Below, one piece after another: positions 16,768-25,323 of a stretch of DNA of 64,000 nt. The notes beneath the pieces were generated by a model. It was given only the letters and a program-made list of their open reading frames with translations, had not been told where the DNA came from and did no database searches. This DNA comes from Rhizobium sp. CC-YZS058 (GTDB lineage: Bacteria; Pseudomonadota; Alphaproteobacteria; Rhizobiales; Rhizobiaceae), in assembly GCF_034720595.1 (NCBI RefSeq), contig NZ_JAYESJ010000001.1, positions 64,501 through 128,500 on the forward strand, in the 5' to 3' direction. A program made the position numbers and the translations under genes. Within the stretch, counting starts at the first letter, position 1; the number at the start of each line of letters is the position of its first letter.

Positions 16768-17652
16768 TCAGCCCTTCACCGCGCCCGCGGTGAGGCCAGC
16801 CACGATGCGGCGCTGGAAGATGAGCACGAGGACGACGAGCGGCAGGGTGACGGAGACGGACGCCGCCATGATCTGGCCGAAGGGATATTCATAGCGGCTT
16901 GCCCCGGTGATCATGCTGATCGCCACGGGCACGGTGCGGTTCTCGTCGGTCAGCGTGAAGGTGAGCGCGAAGAGGAACTCGTTCCAAGCGAGGATGAAGG
17001 CGAGGATGCCGGTCGAGGCGAGCGAGGGGCCCATCAGCGGCAGCAGGATCGTCGTCAGGATCCGCCAGTGCGAGCACCCATCGATGCGCGCGGCCTCCTC
17101 CAGCTCACGCGGAAATTCGCGGATGAAGGCGGTGAGAATCCAGGTGGTGAAGGGAACGGTGGAGAGCAGATAGGTGAGCACCAGACCGCTCGGCCTGTTG
17201 TAGAGGCCGAGGAAGGAGATGAGCTCGAACATGCCGGAGAGCACCGCCACCTGCGGGAAGATCGAGACGATCAGCACGGCTGTCAGCATCCACGGCTTCT
17301 GCGGAAAATCGATGCGGCCGAGCGCATAGGCAGCGCTGATGCCGAGCGCCAGCGACAGCACGGTGGTGCAGCCGGCCACGAAGGCGGAGTTGAGCAGCGA
17401 GCCCATGAAGACGGTGTTGTCCGCCAGCTGTCGGTAATAGGTGAAGTCCCATTGCGGCAGCATGGAGCCGTTGTGCAGGGCCGCGCCGGGCTTGGTCGAG
17501 GAAACGATCGCCCAGTAATAGGGAAACAGCATGTAGACAAGCACGAGCACGGTCGCGAGACCCAGCAGCACCTGGCGGACGCGGCGCATGGTCCGGTAAT
17601 ACTGGCTGGAGCGACGGCGGGTCTTGAGAGACGGTGCGGTGATGTCGGTCAT
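16768..17652 (-). CDS. CUT1 ABC transporter permease, MalG-like
   Basis: The 294-residue inner membrane protein has about six membrane segments. The EAA loop (ELEEAARIDGCSHWRI, near residue 190) docks to the ATPase. It ends with the LTAGAVKG tail usual for MalG-type permeases of carbohydrate uptake (CUT1) systems. It follows the MalF-like gene after one base and precedes the GNAT gene. With the ATPase at 18598 and binding protein at 19846 it completes one importer. An oligosaccharide or sugar alcohol is the expected cargo. Confidence 0.93.
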   Translation of the reverse strand: MTDITAPSLKTRRRSSQYYRTMRRVRQVLLGLATVLVLVYMLFPYYWAIVSSTKPGAALHNGSMLPQWDFTYYRQLADNTVFMGSLLNSAFVAGCTTVLSLALGISAAYALGRIDFPQKPWMLTAVLIVSIFPQVAVLSGMFELISFLGLYNRPSGLVLTYLLSTVPFTTWILTAFIREFPRELEEAARIDGCSHWRILTTILLPLMGPSLASTGILAFILAWNEFLFALTFTLTDENRTVPVAISMITGASRYEYPFGQIMAASVSVTLPLVVLVLIFQRRIVAGLTAGAVKG

Positions 17653-17653
17653 C

Positions 17654-18601
17654 TCAGGCTCCCGCGGCCCGGTCGAGGCGAAGCAGCCCCATCAGGAGAA
17701 TGGCGATCAGTGCCACCAGCAGGAAGACGAGGCTGGAGGCCGCCGAGCCGGTGCCGAGTTCCTGGAAGGAGATCAGCCGGTCGCGGGCATAGATCGAGAC
17801 GGTCATGATGTTCTCGTTGCTGGCGGAGAGCACATAGGCGAGATCGAACATGCGCAGCGCATCGAGCACGCGGAAGAGGATGGCGACGCCGAGCGCCGGG
17901 CGCAGCAGCGGCAGGGTGATCGACCAGAAGCGCTTCCAGGCCGGAATCCCGTCCACCTCGGCCGCTTCGAAGAGCTCGCCCGGGATCATCTGCAGGCCGG
18001 CCAGGATCAACAGCACCATGAAGGGCGTGGTCATCCAGACATCGATGAAGATGACGACACCCATGATCAGCCCGTCATTGGCGGTCCAGGCGACACCCTT
18101 GTCGAGGACGCCGATGCCAACGAGCAGGGTGTTGATGATGCCGAACTGGTCGTTCAGCATCCATTCCCAGATCTTGGCGGAGACGACCACGGGGATGGAC
18201 CAGGGCACCAGCACCGCCGCCCGCACCAGCCCGCGGCCGGGAATCGCCTGGTTGACGAGGAGCGCGATGGCCAGGCCGAGCCCGGTCTCGAGACTGACGG
18301 AGATCACGGTGAAGGTGAGCGTGTTGCGCACCGCCACCCACCAGGACCGGTCGTCGAGGATCTCGAGGAAGTTGGCGATGCCGACGATCGAGTAATTGCG
18401 CGGATCGTCGAGGAAGGCATCGGTGATCGAGAAGAAGAAGGTGCGCCCGAGCGGCCAGAGGGCGACTGCGGCGATCACCAGCATCATCGGTGCGAGGAAG
18501 GCCCAGGCGGCGCGGCGGTCGGCGATGATGAGCCGGCTCAGGCCTTGGCGCGTGGGCCGCCTTGCGCTGGGGGACGGAGCGAGCTCGACGGGCGCTGTCA
18601 T
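17654..18601 (-). CDS. CUT1 ABC transporter permease, MalF-like
   Basis: The 315-residue protein has six predicted membrane segments and an EAA loop ([17 protein letters not shown], about 207-223). The basic cytoplasmic N-terminus precedes [12 protein letters not shown]. It is the MalF partner of the downstream MalG-like permease. Its start overlaps the stop of the ATPase gene by four bases (ATGA), so translation is coupled. Substrate is set by the binding protein encoded first in the operon. Confidence 0.93.
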   Translation of the reverse strand: MTAPVELAPSPSARRPTRQGLSRLIIADRRAAWAFLAPMMLVIAAVALWPLGRTFFFSITDAFLDDPRNYSIVGIANFLEILDDRSWWVAVRNTLTFTVISVSLETGLGLAIALLVNQAIPGRGLVRAAVLVPWSIPVVVSAKIWEWMLNDQFGIINTLLVGIGVLDKGVAWTANDGLIMGVVIFIDVWMTTPFMVLLILAGLQMIPGELFEAAEVDGIPAWKRFWSITLPLLRPALGVAILFRVLDALRMFDLAYVLSASNENIMTVSIYARDRLISFQELGTGSAASSLVFLLVALIAILLMGLLRLDRAAGA

Positions 18602-19719
18602 GCCCGGCTCCCGACGAAGCGGGCAAGCGCGTTGCGCGTCTCGCTCGCCCCATGATCGAGCCTGCGGCCCTCGGCGTCGAAGACGAAGAGGTCGTCATCG
18701 GCAAAGGCCAGATCCACCATCTCCCCCTTCAGGTGGTAGGGCGGCGTTCCGGAAAGGCGGGTGACCCAGAGCGTGTCCGCATCGATCCGGACATAGGCGA
18801 AATGCTCATGGCCCAGATCCTCCAGCCGCTCGAGCCGGCCGCGCAGGCGGCCGGTGCCGGCGGGCGCAAGGCTGAGGCCCTCCGGTCGCACCCCGAGCGA
18901 GGCGGGAGCGGCCGTTCCTTCTGCAAAGCCGACCTGAAGATCGAGGCCACCCGGACCCCGCAGCAGGCCAGGCGTTTCGGCTCCAGAGAGCGTCAGAAAG
19001 TTCATGCGCGGACTGCCGATGAAGCCGGCGACGAAGCGGTTGGCAGGCGCGTGGTAGAGCTCCTGCGGCGTGCCCACCTGCTCGATCCGGCCATGGTTCA
19101 AGACCACGATCCGGTCGGCGAGCGTCATGGCCTCGGACTGGTCGTGAGTCACATAGATCATCGTCGTGGCCAGCTCGCCATGCAGGCGGGCGATCTCCAT
19201 GCGCATTTCCATGCGCAGGTCGCTGTCGAGGTTGGAGAGCGGTTCGTCGAAGAGGAAGACGTCGGGCTGGCGAACCAGCGCCCGGCCGATCGCCACGCGC
19301 TGGCGCTGGCCGCCGGAGAGCTCGCGCGGGCGGCGGGCCAGCAGGTGGTCAACCTTCAGCATGCGGGCGACGCCCGCTACCTTGGCGGCGATCGCATCCC
19401 GCTTCAGCCCCAACGTTTCCAGCGCAAAGCCGATATTGCGGGCCACCGTCATATGGGGATAGAGCGCGTAGGACTGGAAGACGAAGGCGATGCCGCGCTT
19501 GGAGGCCGGCACGTCGGTCACATCGTCGCCGCCGATCGAGACGATGCCGCTCGTCACCGGCACAAGGCCGGCGATCAGTCGCAACAGGGTGGATTTGCCG
19601 CAGCCGGAGGGGCCGACGAAGACCACGAATTCACCATCGCGGATCTCAAGATCGACGCCCTGGATGACCGGATGGGTGCCATAGCTCTTGGCGACGGCAG
19701 CAAGCGTGACGGAAGCCAT
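18598..19719 (-). CDS. CUT1 ABC transporter ATP-binding protein (UgpC/MsmK type)
   Basis: The 373-residue protein has Walker A (GPSGCGKST), the Q-loop ([10 protein letters not shown]), the ABC signature ([14 protein letters not shown]), Walker B ([12 protein letters not shown]) and the H-loop (VTHDQSEA). A C-terminal OB-type regulatory domain (about 240-370) follows, as in MalK/UgpC. It powers import by the two downstream permeases. It lies after the binding-protein gene, separated by 126 bases holding a strong stem-loop, so it may be made in lower amount than the binding protein. Confidence 0.93.
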   Translation of the reverse strand: MASVTLAAVAKSYGTHPVIQGVDLEIRDGEFVVFVGPSGCGKSTLLRLIAGLVPVTSGIVSIGGDDVTDVPASKRGIAFVFQSYALYPHMTVARNIGFALETLGLKRDAIAAKVAGVARMLKVDHLLARRPRELSGGQRQRVAIGRALVRQPDVFLFDEPLSNLDSDLRMEMRMEIARLHGELATTMIYVTHDQSEAMTLADRIVVLNHGRIEQVGTPQELYHAPANRFVAGFIGSPRMNFLTLSGAETPGLLRGPGGLDLQVGFAEGTAAPASLGVRPEGLSLAPAGTGRLRGRLERLEDLGHEHFAYVRIDADTLWVTRLSGTPPYHLKGEMVDLAFADDDLFVFDAEGRRLDHGASETRNALARFVGSRA

Positions 19720-19799
19720 GCGGACCTCTTGGCTGTCAGACGGTCGAAAACAGCCGCGCCTTGATGATGCGCGGCCGGCTGGGGAGAGAGCCGATCGGC

Positions 19800-19826
19800 G
19801 CGCGGCAGCGGCAGAGGCCGCCGCGC
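19800..19826 (-). terminator. Stem-loop behind the first binding-protein gene
   Basis: Arms GCGCG...GCGGC and GCCGC-CGCGC enclose the loop AGAG, with a three-base bulge in one arm. It lies 20-46 bases downstream of the binding-protein stop on the minus strand and upstream of the ATPase gene. No T-run follows. It more likely protects the binding-protein message or attenuates read-through than ends transcription fully. Confidence 0.5.
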
Positions 19827-19845
19827 AACCGAACCGGGCCCTCGC

Positions 19846-21111
19846 TCAGCGGCTTTCCTTCAGCTTCTCCAGACGGGCAGCAAGCGTCTTGAACGCCGGG
19901 CCGGCCTCGCCGCCGGACAGCACGTCATGCACGGAGCGATAGAACGCCTGCGAAACGCGGTTGTAGCTGGTTCCCGTATAGCCGGACGGGCGGACGGCGG
20001 CATCGGCAAAGGCCTGGACCGTGTCTTTCAGGAAAGGGAGCTTTGCCAGCACGTCCGGATCTTCGTAGAGCTTGGAAATGGACGGGTTGAAGGCGTAGTC
20101 GACCGCGCGCAGCTTCTGGCTCTGTTCGGAGGTGATGAAGTTGACGAAATCGGCCGCAGCTTGCGCATGGGCCGAGAATTTCGATACGCCGTAATACATC
20201 GGGCCCAGGCAGCCCGAGGATTTCTGGCCGTCCTTGCCGACCGGCAGCGGCATCATGCCGACCTTATCCTTGATCGCGCCGCCGTCCGTCTGCGAGGTAC
20301 CCCAGACATAGGGCCAGTTGCGGTGGAAGACGGCGTTGCCGGCTTCGAAGATGTTGCGGCCGGCCTCTTCGTCATAATTCAGAACGCCTTCCGGGCTGAT
20401 CGTGCCGACCCAGCCGCGGGCCTTGTCGATCGCCTCGGCGGCAGCCGGATTGTCGATCGTCACCTTGCCGTCCGGGTCGATGATCGTGCCGCCGCCATTC
20501 GAGGCGATCAGCTCGATCGCATCGCAGGTCAGGCCCTCATAGCTCTTGCCCTGCCAGACATAGCCCCAGATGTCGGCCTTGCCGGCGGCGCGTTCCTTGT
20601 CCTGGATTTCCTTGGCCTGGGTGGCGAGCTCGTCCCAGGTCTTGGGCGGGGCCATGCCGTATTTCTCGAGCAGATCCTTGCGGTAGAACATCAGCCCGAC
20701 ATCCATATAGGCGGGCAGCGCCACCAGCTTGCCGTCGAGTTCAGCCGCGCCGAGCGTGGACTGGAAATGCTTCTTCACGTCGGTATCCGGCACGACGCTC
20801 TTCAGGTCGAGCAGGTTCGCCTTGAACATGCCAAGCCAGATGACGTCGAGGAACAGCACGTCGACATCGGTGGACTGGGCGGCGAGCAGCTGCTGGTAAA
20901 GCGGGATCGCATCGTCAAGCGTCGCCGGCATCTTGTTGATCTTGGCTTCGTTGCCGGTCTTTTCCTTCCACTGCTCGGCCACCTTGGCGCAGAAGTCGTA
21001 TTCGGTGGCGGCGCAGAAGGCGGAGATCGTTTCTGCCCGGGCGGCACCGCTCATCAGCAGGCCGGCAATCAGGCTGGTGCCGAGCGCAAGGCGCGTCATC
21101 GTCTTTGTCAT
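19846..21111 (-). CDS. CUT1 ABC transporter sugar-binding protein (ThuE/SmoE-like)
   Basis: The 421-residue protein has a Sec signal peptide (about residues 1-26, ending ARAET) and a family 1 solute-binding fold. Marker stretches are LPAYMDVGLMFYRKDLLEKYG and GNAVFHRNWPYVWG. The second resembles trehalose/maltose- and polyol-binding proteins of rhizobia such as ThuE and SmoE. It would deliver a sugar from the periplasm to the MalF/MalG-like permeases. It is the first gene of the operon. A perfect 18-bp palindrome lies 85 bases upstream, between it and the divergent GntR gene. The ligand is not determined by sequence alone. Confidence 0.9.
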   Translation of the reverse strand: MTKTMTRLALGTSLIAGLLMSGAARAETISAFCAATEYDFCAKVAEQWKEKTGNEAKINKMPATLDDAIPLYQQLLAAQSTDVDVLFLDVIWLGMFKANLLDLKSVVPDTDVKKHFQSTLGAAELDGKLVALPAYMDVGLMFYRKDLLEKYGMAPPKTWDELATQAKEIQDKERAAGKADIWGYVWQGKSYEGLTCDAIELIASNGGGTIIDPDGKVTIDNPAAAEAIDKARGWVGTISPEGVLNYDEEAGRNIFEAGNAVFHRNWPYVWGTSQTDGGAIKDKVGMMPLPVGKDGQKSSGCLGPMYYGVSKFSAHAQAAADFVNFITSEQSQKLRAVDYAFNPSISKLYEDPDVLAKLPFLKDTVQAFADAAVRPSGYTGTSYNRVSQAFYRSVHDVLSGGEAGPAFKTLAARLEKLKESR

Positions 21112-21195
21112 GTCAGTTCCCCTGGTTGGCGTCGCCGGGGGTTGGCCCCGCCGGTCGGCAGAAAGCTCTTCGGCTTCTTGTCTGCCTCTGCATAC

Positions 21196-21213
21196 GACTG
21201 GATATATCCAGTC
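21196..21213. promoter_or_regulatory. Perfect 18-bp palindromic operator
   Basis: GACTGGATATATCCAGTC is an uninterrupted perfect palindrome. It sits in the divergent region between the sugar ABC operon (starting at 21111) and the GntR/UTRA regulator gene (starting at 21301). Its position, length and symmetry fit a site for the dimeric GntR product controlling both directions. Confidence 0.72.
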
Positions 21214-21300
21214 ATGTCAACATCGGTTATGAGAGAAAATTGACGCTTGCTAATTCTCGTGCAACGGTTGCTCGAAAGCAGGCAAACCGGGGACTGCGCG

Positions 21301-22092
21301 ATGATGGCGGATGCGATGGGGGCCTTCGGCGGCGAGGGGATTCTCAATCGGGAAGATCCGCGTCCGCTGCATCGTCAGTTGCATGCGGCCATCCTCGAAG
21401 CGATCGAGGCCGGCCGGCTGCCGCGCAACGGCAAGCTGCCCTCGGAGCGGACGCTGGTCGATATTTTCGGGGTCAGCCGCATCACCGTGCGCCACGCCAT
21501 CCGCGATCTCGTGGCGCAGGGCGTGGTGCAGAGCCAGCCGGGCAAGGGCCTCTATGTGGTCGATCCCTGGCGGGGTTTCGAGCTGCAGATCCTGAAGAGC
21601 TTCACCGCAACGGCGCTCGCCAACGGGCGTCGGCCGGAAAACCGGCTGATCGACGCGCGGATCGCCGAGGCGCCGCTGGAGATCAGCCGGCCGCTGCTTC
21701 TGCCGATCGGCGCGGAGGTCATCGTGCTTTCCCGCCTGCGCCTGCTCGACGGGCGCCCCGTGGTCATCCAGACCGACTGGCTGCCGGCGGCCCGTGTTCC
21801 GGGTCTCCTGGAGCTCGACTGGAGCACCGGCAACCGCTCGCTCTATGGCGAGCTGCGGGAGCGCTATCATCTCCGTCCAGTGCGCGGGCAGAACACGCTG
21901 AGCGCCAGGCTCGCCACCACGGAGGAGGCGGAGCGGCTGGAGATGCGTCCGCCGGCCGCCGTGCTGACCGTCGATCAGATCGCCTTCGACACCCGCAACC
22001 GCGCGGTCAATCTCACCACGCTCGTCCACCATCCCGACCGCTATCCGCTGACGCTCGCCCAATCGGAATCGGGCGATATCCAGCAGTTCTGA
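21301..22092 (+). CDS. GntR/HutC-family regulator of the adjacent ABC operon
   Basis: The 263-residue protein has an N-terminal winged helix (about 25-90, with LVDIFGVSRITVRHAIRDLV) and a C-terminal UTRA ligand-binding domain (about 110-255). It should sense a sugar or sugar phosphate and control the divergent CUT1 operon through the palindrome at 21196-21213. The start at 21301 (MMADAMG) was preferred to the upstream TTG at 21247, since the domain starts soon after and a GGGGA lies about 10 bases before it. ATG 21304 is equally possible. It is the second UTRA-type regulator in the window; the paralogue at 1274 serves the nag genes. Confidence 0.85.
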   Translation: MMADAMGAFGGEGILNREDPRPLHRQLHAAILEAIEAGRLPRNGKLPSERTLVDIFGVSRITVRHAIRDLVAQGVVQSQPGKGLYVVDPWRGFELQILKSFTATALANGRRPENRLIDARIAEAPLEISRPLLLPIGAEVIVLSRLRLLDGRPVVIQTDWLPAARVPGLLELDWSTGNRSLYGELRERYHLRPVRGQNTLSARLATTEEAERLEMRPPAAVLTVDQIAFDTRNRAVNLTTLVHHPDRYPLTLAQSESGDIQQF

Positions 22093-22101
22093 GCCGCGGC
22101 C

Positions 22102-23172
22102 CTAGCGCAGCAGCCCGGCCGAGCGCAGCGCGCTTTCGATCGTCCTTTGCACGCGGGAGAGCACCGGCGCTTCGGTCTTGGTGGCACGCTCGCTCGTGTC
22201 ACGCGTCGTCTGGCGCCGGGTCGGGCCCTTGACCAGGTCGAAGCTTCGGGCGATCTCCAGCGTGGAGGAAATCCCGACATCGAGCATAAAGGGCCCTGCC
22301 TCGCCGAAGCCGCTCGCGACGTCGAGCGGCGTACCGTGCTCCATGCCCTCGATCAGGTGCAGGGTGATCGCGTCCCGACCCGTCCGGTCCTTCCAGACCA
22401 TGCGGGTGCGCAGCGCGCCCTCCTCGCGTCGGTCGGGTTGCGGGCCAAGGCCATGGACGCCGCGCCATTGGTCGACGATCGCCATGGCATTGCTTTCCGC
22501 CACCGTCCGGTCCGCCGTTCCCTGCCAGACCGAAACGGCCGGCCAGGGGCCATGATGCGGCGAGGCGGCGGAGAGCTTCGCCTGCAGATCGGGCGCCGAA
22601 GGCAGGCCGTGGCCGCGCATGCGATCGAAGGCCTGGGGGATTGTGGAGGCGACGCCGGAGGGCAGGCCGGCAATGATCGCCCCGCCGGCAAAGAGCTCGG
22701 GATAAGCGGCCAGCAGCGCCGAGGCTATGGCGCCGCCGGCGGAAAGCCCGGTCACATAGATGCGGCGCGGATCGATATCCTGCGTGCGGATCATCTCCTC
22801 GATCATTTCGCGAATCGAGGCGACCTCGCCGGCGCCGCGCGTGGCATCGGCCTCCATGAACCAGTTGAAGCAGCGGCTCGGATTGTTCTGACGCTGCTGC
22901 TCGGGGAAGAGCAGGGCAAAGCCGGCCTGATCGGCAAGCTGGGACCAGCCGGCGCCGCGATCGTAGCGCGCGGCCGTCTGCTTGCAGCCATGCAGCACGA
23001 CGACCAGCGGCGGGCGGCGGACAATGTCCGGCACATAGGTCCAGGCCTTCAGCTGGCCCGGGTTGCGCCCCGGAAAGAGAAACGGCGACAGGCGCGTCTC
23101 GTCGTCTTCGTCACCCAAGGGGTCGAGCCGGAACTGGCTGAGGCGCTGGATCGTATCGGCGAGGCTTCGCAT
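22102..23172 (-). CDS. PHB-depolymerase-family esterase
   Basis: The 356-residue protein is an alpha/beta hydrolase of the esterase PHB depolymerase family. LVVVLHGCKQTA supplies the oxyanion region, and GLSAGG contains nucleophile Ser144. MEHGTP near residue 285 probably supplies the catalytic histidine. Members cleave short esters, polyhydroxybutyrate or feruloyl-type esters. No obvious signal peptide is seen, so it may act inside the cell. It converges on the GntR gene and has its own promoter region. The true substrate cannot be told. Confidence 0.85.
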   Translation of the reverse strand: MRSLADTIQRLSQFRLDPLGDEDDETRLSPFLFPGRNPGQLKAWTYVPDIVRRPPLVVVLHGCKQTAARYDRGAGWSQLADQAGFALLFPEQQRQNNPSRCFNWFMEADATRGAGEVASIREMIEEMIRTQDIDPRRIYVTGLSAGGAIASALLAAYPELFAGGAIIAGLPSGVASTIPQAFDRMRGHGLPSAPDLQAKLSAASPHHGPWPAVSVWQGTADRTVAESNAMAIVDQWRGVHGLGPQPDRREEGALRTRMVWKDRTGRDAITLHLIEGMEHGTPLDVASGFGEAGPFMLDVGISSTLEIARSFDLVKGPTRRQTTRDTSERATKTEAPVLSRVQRTIESALRSAGLLR

Positions 23173-23344
23173 GGCGGTCTCCTGCGTCCCGGGGGCTTCC
23201 GGGCACGATCCATGTTGCGCTGCACAATATAGGTCGGGGACGATGGTGCTTCAACGCCGCGCGGCGCGAGTTCGCCTGCAGGCGACACGTCGCGAGGAGC
23301 CGAGCCTGCGTGTTCCTGCTTGACAGAACGAGAACGATCCCCTC

Positions 23345-23368
23345 AATTGGCAAGATGTCAGACCAATT
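23345..23368. promoter_or_regulatory. Inverted repeat upstream of the FadR-type regulator
   Basis: AATTGG and CCAATT are perfectly inverted across 12 bases, and the right part reads GTCAGACCAATT. Sites of the form ATTGGT...ACCAAT are bound by FCD-type GntR regulators such as PdhR. It ends 15 bases before the start codon at 23384, so binding would block the regulator operon. This role is inferred. Confidence 0.5.
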
Positions 23369-23383
23369 CTAACACGTGCCCTC

Positions 23384-24106
23384 ATGCCCGCTTCTTCTGC
23401 AGACAGGCCCCAGATTGCGCCCCTGCCCCCGATCAACCGGGCGCAGCAGGTGGAGGCGGCGTTGGCGGATTATGTGGAGCGAGCCGGCCTCAAGGCTGGC
23501 GAGCGTCTGCCGGCCGAACGCGAACTGATGATCGCGCTCAATGTCGGCCGCTCGACGATCCGCGAGGCGATCGGCAAGTTCCAGGCGCTGGGCGTGGTCG
23601 AAAGCCGCAAGGGCAGCGGCAACTATCTCCTGAAGCCGATTTCCGCCGGCACCGTGCACATGCCGCTCTCCTTCGAGGCGGCCAATCTGCGCGATGCGCT
23701 GCTGATGACGCTGGAGGTCCGCCGCGGCATAGAGGCGGAGGCTTCCATGGCGGCCGCGCGCCGGCGAACGGCGGAGGATCTGACGATCATCGAAGCGCGG
23801 CTCGACGAGATGGAGGCCGTGCATCTTGCCGAAGGCACGTCCGGCAAAGCCGATCTCGCCTTTCACCTGTCGATCTACGACGCGACCCACAATCCGCTCT
23901 TTCGCCAGCTTCTGGAGCAGATGCGCGGCGGATTCGAGAGGTTCTGGTCGAAACCCTTCGACCGGCCCGATTTCGCGGCCCGCTCCTTTCCCTTCCACCG
24001 CACCCTGTTCGATGCCATCGCCGCCGGCGATGCCGAGGGTGCGCGTGGCGAAACGCTGAAGATCCTCGCCATCGTCGAGGAAGATATCAAGGACATGTCC
24101 CAATGA
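23384..24106 (+). CDS. FadR-subfamily GntR regulator (FCD domain)
   Basis: The 240-residue protein has a winged-helix domain (about 22-85, ERELMIALNVGRSTIREAIGKF) and an all-helical FCD effector domain (about 95-230) with the metal/ligand residues of D-x-x-F-H (DLAFHLSIYDATHN). FCD domains bind small carboxylic acids or amino-acid derivatives. Its stop overlaps the start of the PLP enzyme gene (ATGA), and a sugar-type ABC transporter follows. An inverted repeat just upstream suggests autoregulation. The effector is unknown. Confidence 0.88.
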   Translation: MPASSADRPQIAPLPPINRAQQVEAALADYVERAGLKAGERLPAERELMIALNVGRSTIREAIGKFQALGVVESRKGSGNYLLKPISAGTVHMPLSFEAANLRDALLMTLEVRRGIEAEASMAAARRRTAEDLTIIEARLDEMEAVHLAEGTSGKADLAFHLSIYDATHNPLFRQLLEQMRGGFERFWSKPFDRPDFAARSFPFHRTLFDAIAAGDAEGARGETLKILAIVEEDIKDMSQ

Positions 24107-25284
24107 GTTCAGGCCAGGATCCCTTCGATCTCGCCCAGCTGATCGTCGCCCATGATGCCGGCCACGCCTTCGATGCCGTCGTGCCGCCGATCGTGCAGAC
24201 CTCGCTCTTCACCTTCTCGAGCTATGATGAAATGGTCGAGACCTATCGCGGCGAGAAGAGCCGGCCGGTCTATACGCGCGGGCTGAACCCCACCGTTCGG
24301 CTGTTCGAGGAGATGCTCGCAAAGCTCGAGGGCGCGGAGGATGCGCTGGGCTTTGCAAGCGGCATGGCCGCCATCTCGTCCACGGTCCTCACCTTCGTGG
24401 AGCCGGGCGATCGGATCGTCGCCGTGCGCCATGTCTATCCCGATGCCTTCCGCCTGTTCGGCACGCTGCTCAAGCGCATGAAGGTCGAGGTGACCTATGT
24501 GGACGGACGCGACGAGGCGGCTGTCGAGAAGGCGATGCCGGGCGCGAAGCTCTTCTACATGGAAAGCCCGACCAGCTGGGTGATGGAGGCCCATGATGTC
24601 GGCGCGCTCGCTGCGATTGCCCGGCGCCATGGCGCGATTTCGGTCATCGACAATTCCTGGGCGACGCCAATCTTCCAGAAGCCGCTCTCGCTCGGCTGCG
24701 ATCTTGTGCTCCACTCCGCCTCCAAATATCTGGGCGGCCATTCAGACGTGGTGGCTGGCGTGGTGGCCGGCTCCAAGCCGATGATCGACCGGCTTCGCGC
24801 CGAGGCCTATCCCTATATGGGCGGCAAGCTTTCCCCCTTCGATGCCTGGCTGATCCTGCGTGGCCTGCGCACCCTGCCGATCCGCATGAAGCAGCATCAG
24901 GAATCAGCGCTCGCCGTCGCCGCGCGTCTGCAGGCCCTCGATGTAGTGGAAACGGTCTGCCATCCGGGTCTTGCCAACCGGCTGCCGCCTGGGCTTTCCG
25001 GCACGTCCGGCCTCTTTTCCTTCATCTTCCGCGAGGGTGTGGATGTCCGCGCCTTTGCCGACCGGCTGTCGCTCTTCAAGCTCGGCGTTTCCTGGGGCGG
25101 GCATGAAAGCCTGATCGTGCCCGGCGAGGTCGTGCTGCAGCAGAAGGCCGAACCCAACTCTGCCAAGAGCTTCGGCATCAGCGCCCGCTCGGTGCGCCTT
25201 CATGTCGGGCTCGAAGGCACCGAGGCGCTCTGGCGCGATCTCGAACACGCGATTGCAGCGGCGGCTCCGGCCGCCGCTGCCTGA
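24103..25284 (+). CDS. Cys/Met-metabolism PLP-dependent enzyme (transsulfuration family)
   Basis: The 393-residue protein has the transsulfuration fold: PLP-phosphate contact YTRGLNPT (57-64), ASGMAAISS (85-93), Asp183 in VIDNSWATP and Schiff-base Lys208 in HSASKYLGGHSD. Relatives include cystathionine gamma-synthase, cystathionine beta- and gamma-lyase and methionine gamma-lyase. Length is normal. It overlaps the FadR-type gene and is followed 39 bases later by an ABC binding protein. This suggests it processes the imported compound, perhaps by beta- or gamma-elimination. No sulfur genes are nearby, so the exact reaction stays open. Confidence 0.85.
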   Translation: MSSGQDPFDLAQLIVAHDAGHAFDAVVPPIVQTSLFTFSSYDEMVETYRGEKSRPVYTRGLNPTVRLFEEMLAKLEGAEDALGFASGMAAISSTVLTFVEPGDRIVAVRHVYPDAFRLFGTLLKRMKVEVTYVDGRDEAAVEKAMPGAKLFYMESPTSWVMEAHDVGALAAIARRHGAISVIDNSWATPIFQKPLSLGCDLVLHSASKYLGGHSDVVAGVVAGSKPMIDRLRAEAYPYMGGKLSPFDAWLILRGLRTLPIRMKQHQESALAVAARLQALDVVETVCHPGLANRLPPGLSGTSGLFSFIFREGVDVRAFADRLSLFKLGVSWGGHESLIVPGEVVLQQKAEPNSAKSFGISARSVRLHVGLEGTEALWRDLEHAIAAAAPAAAA

Positions 25285-25323
25285 GAAGACCAGACTGCAT
25301 CCAAGGATAAAAGGGAGAACAGC

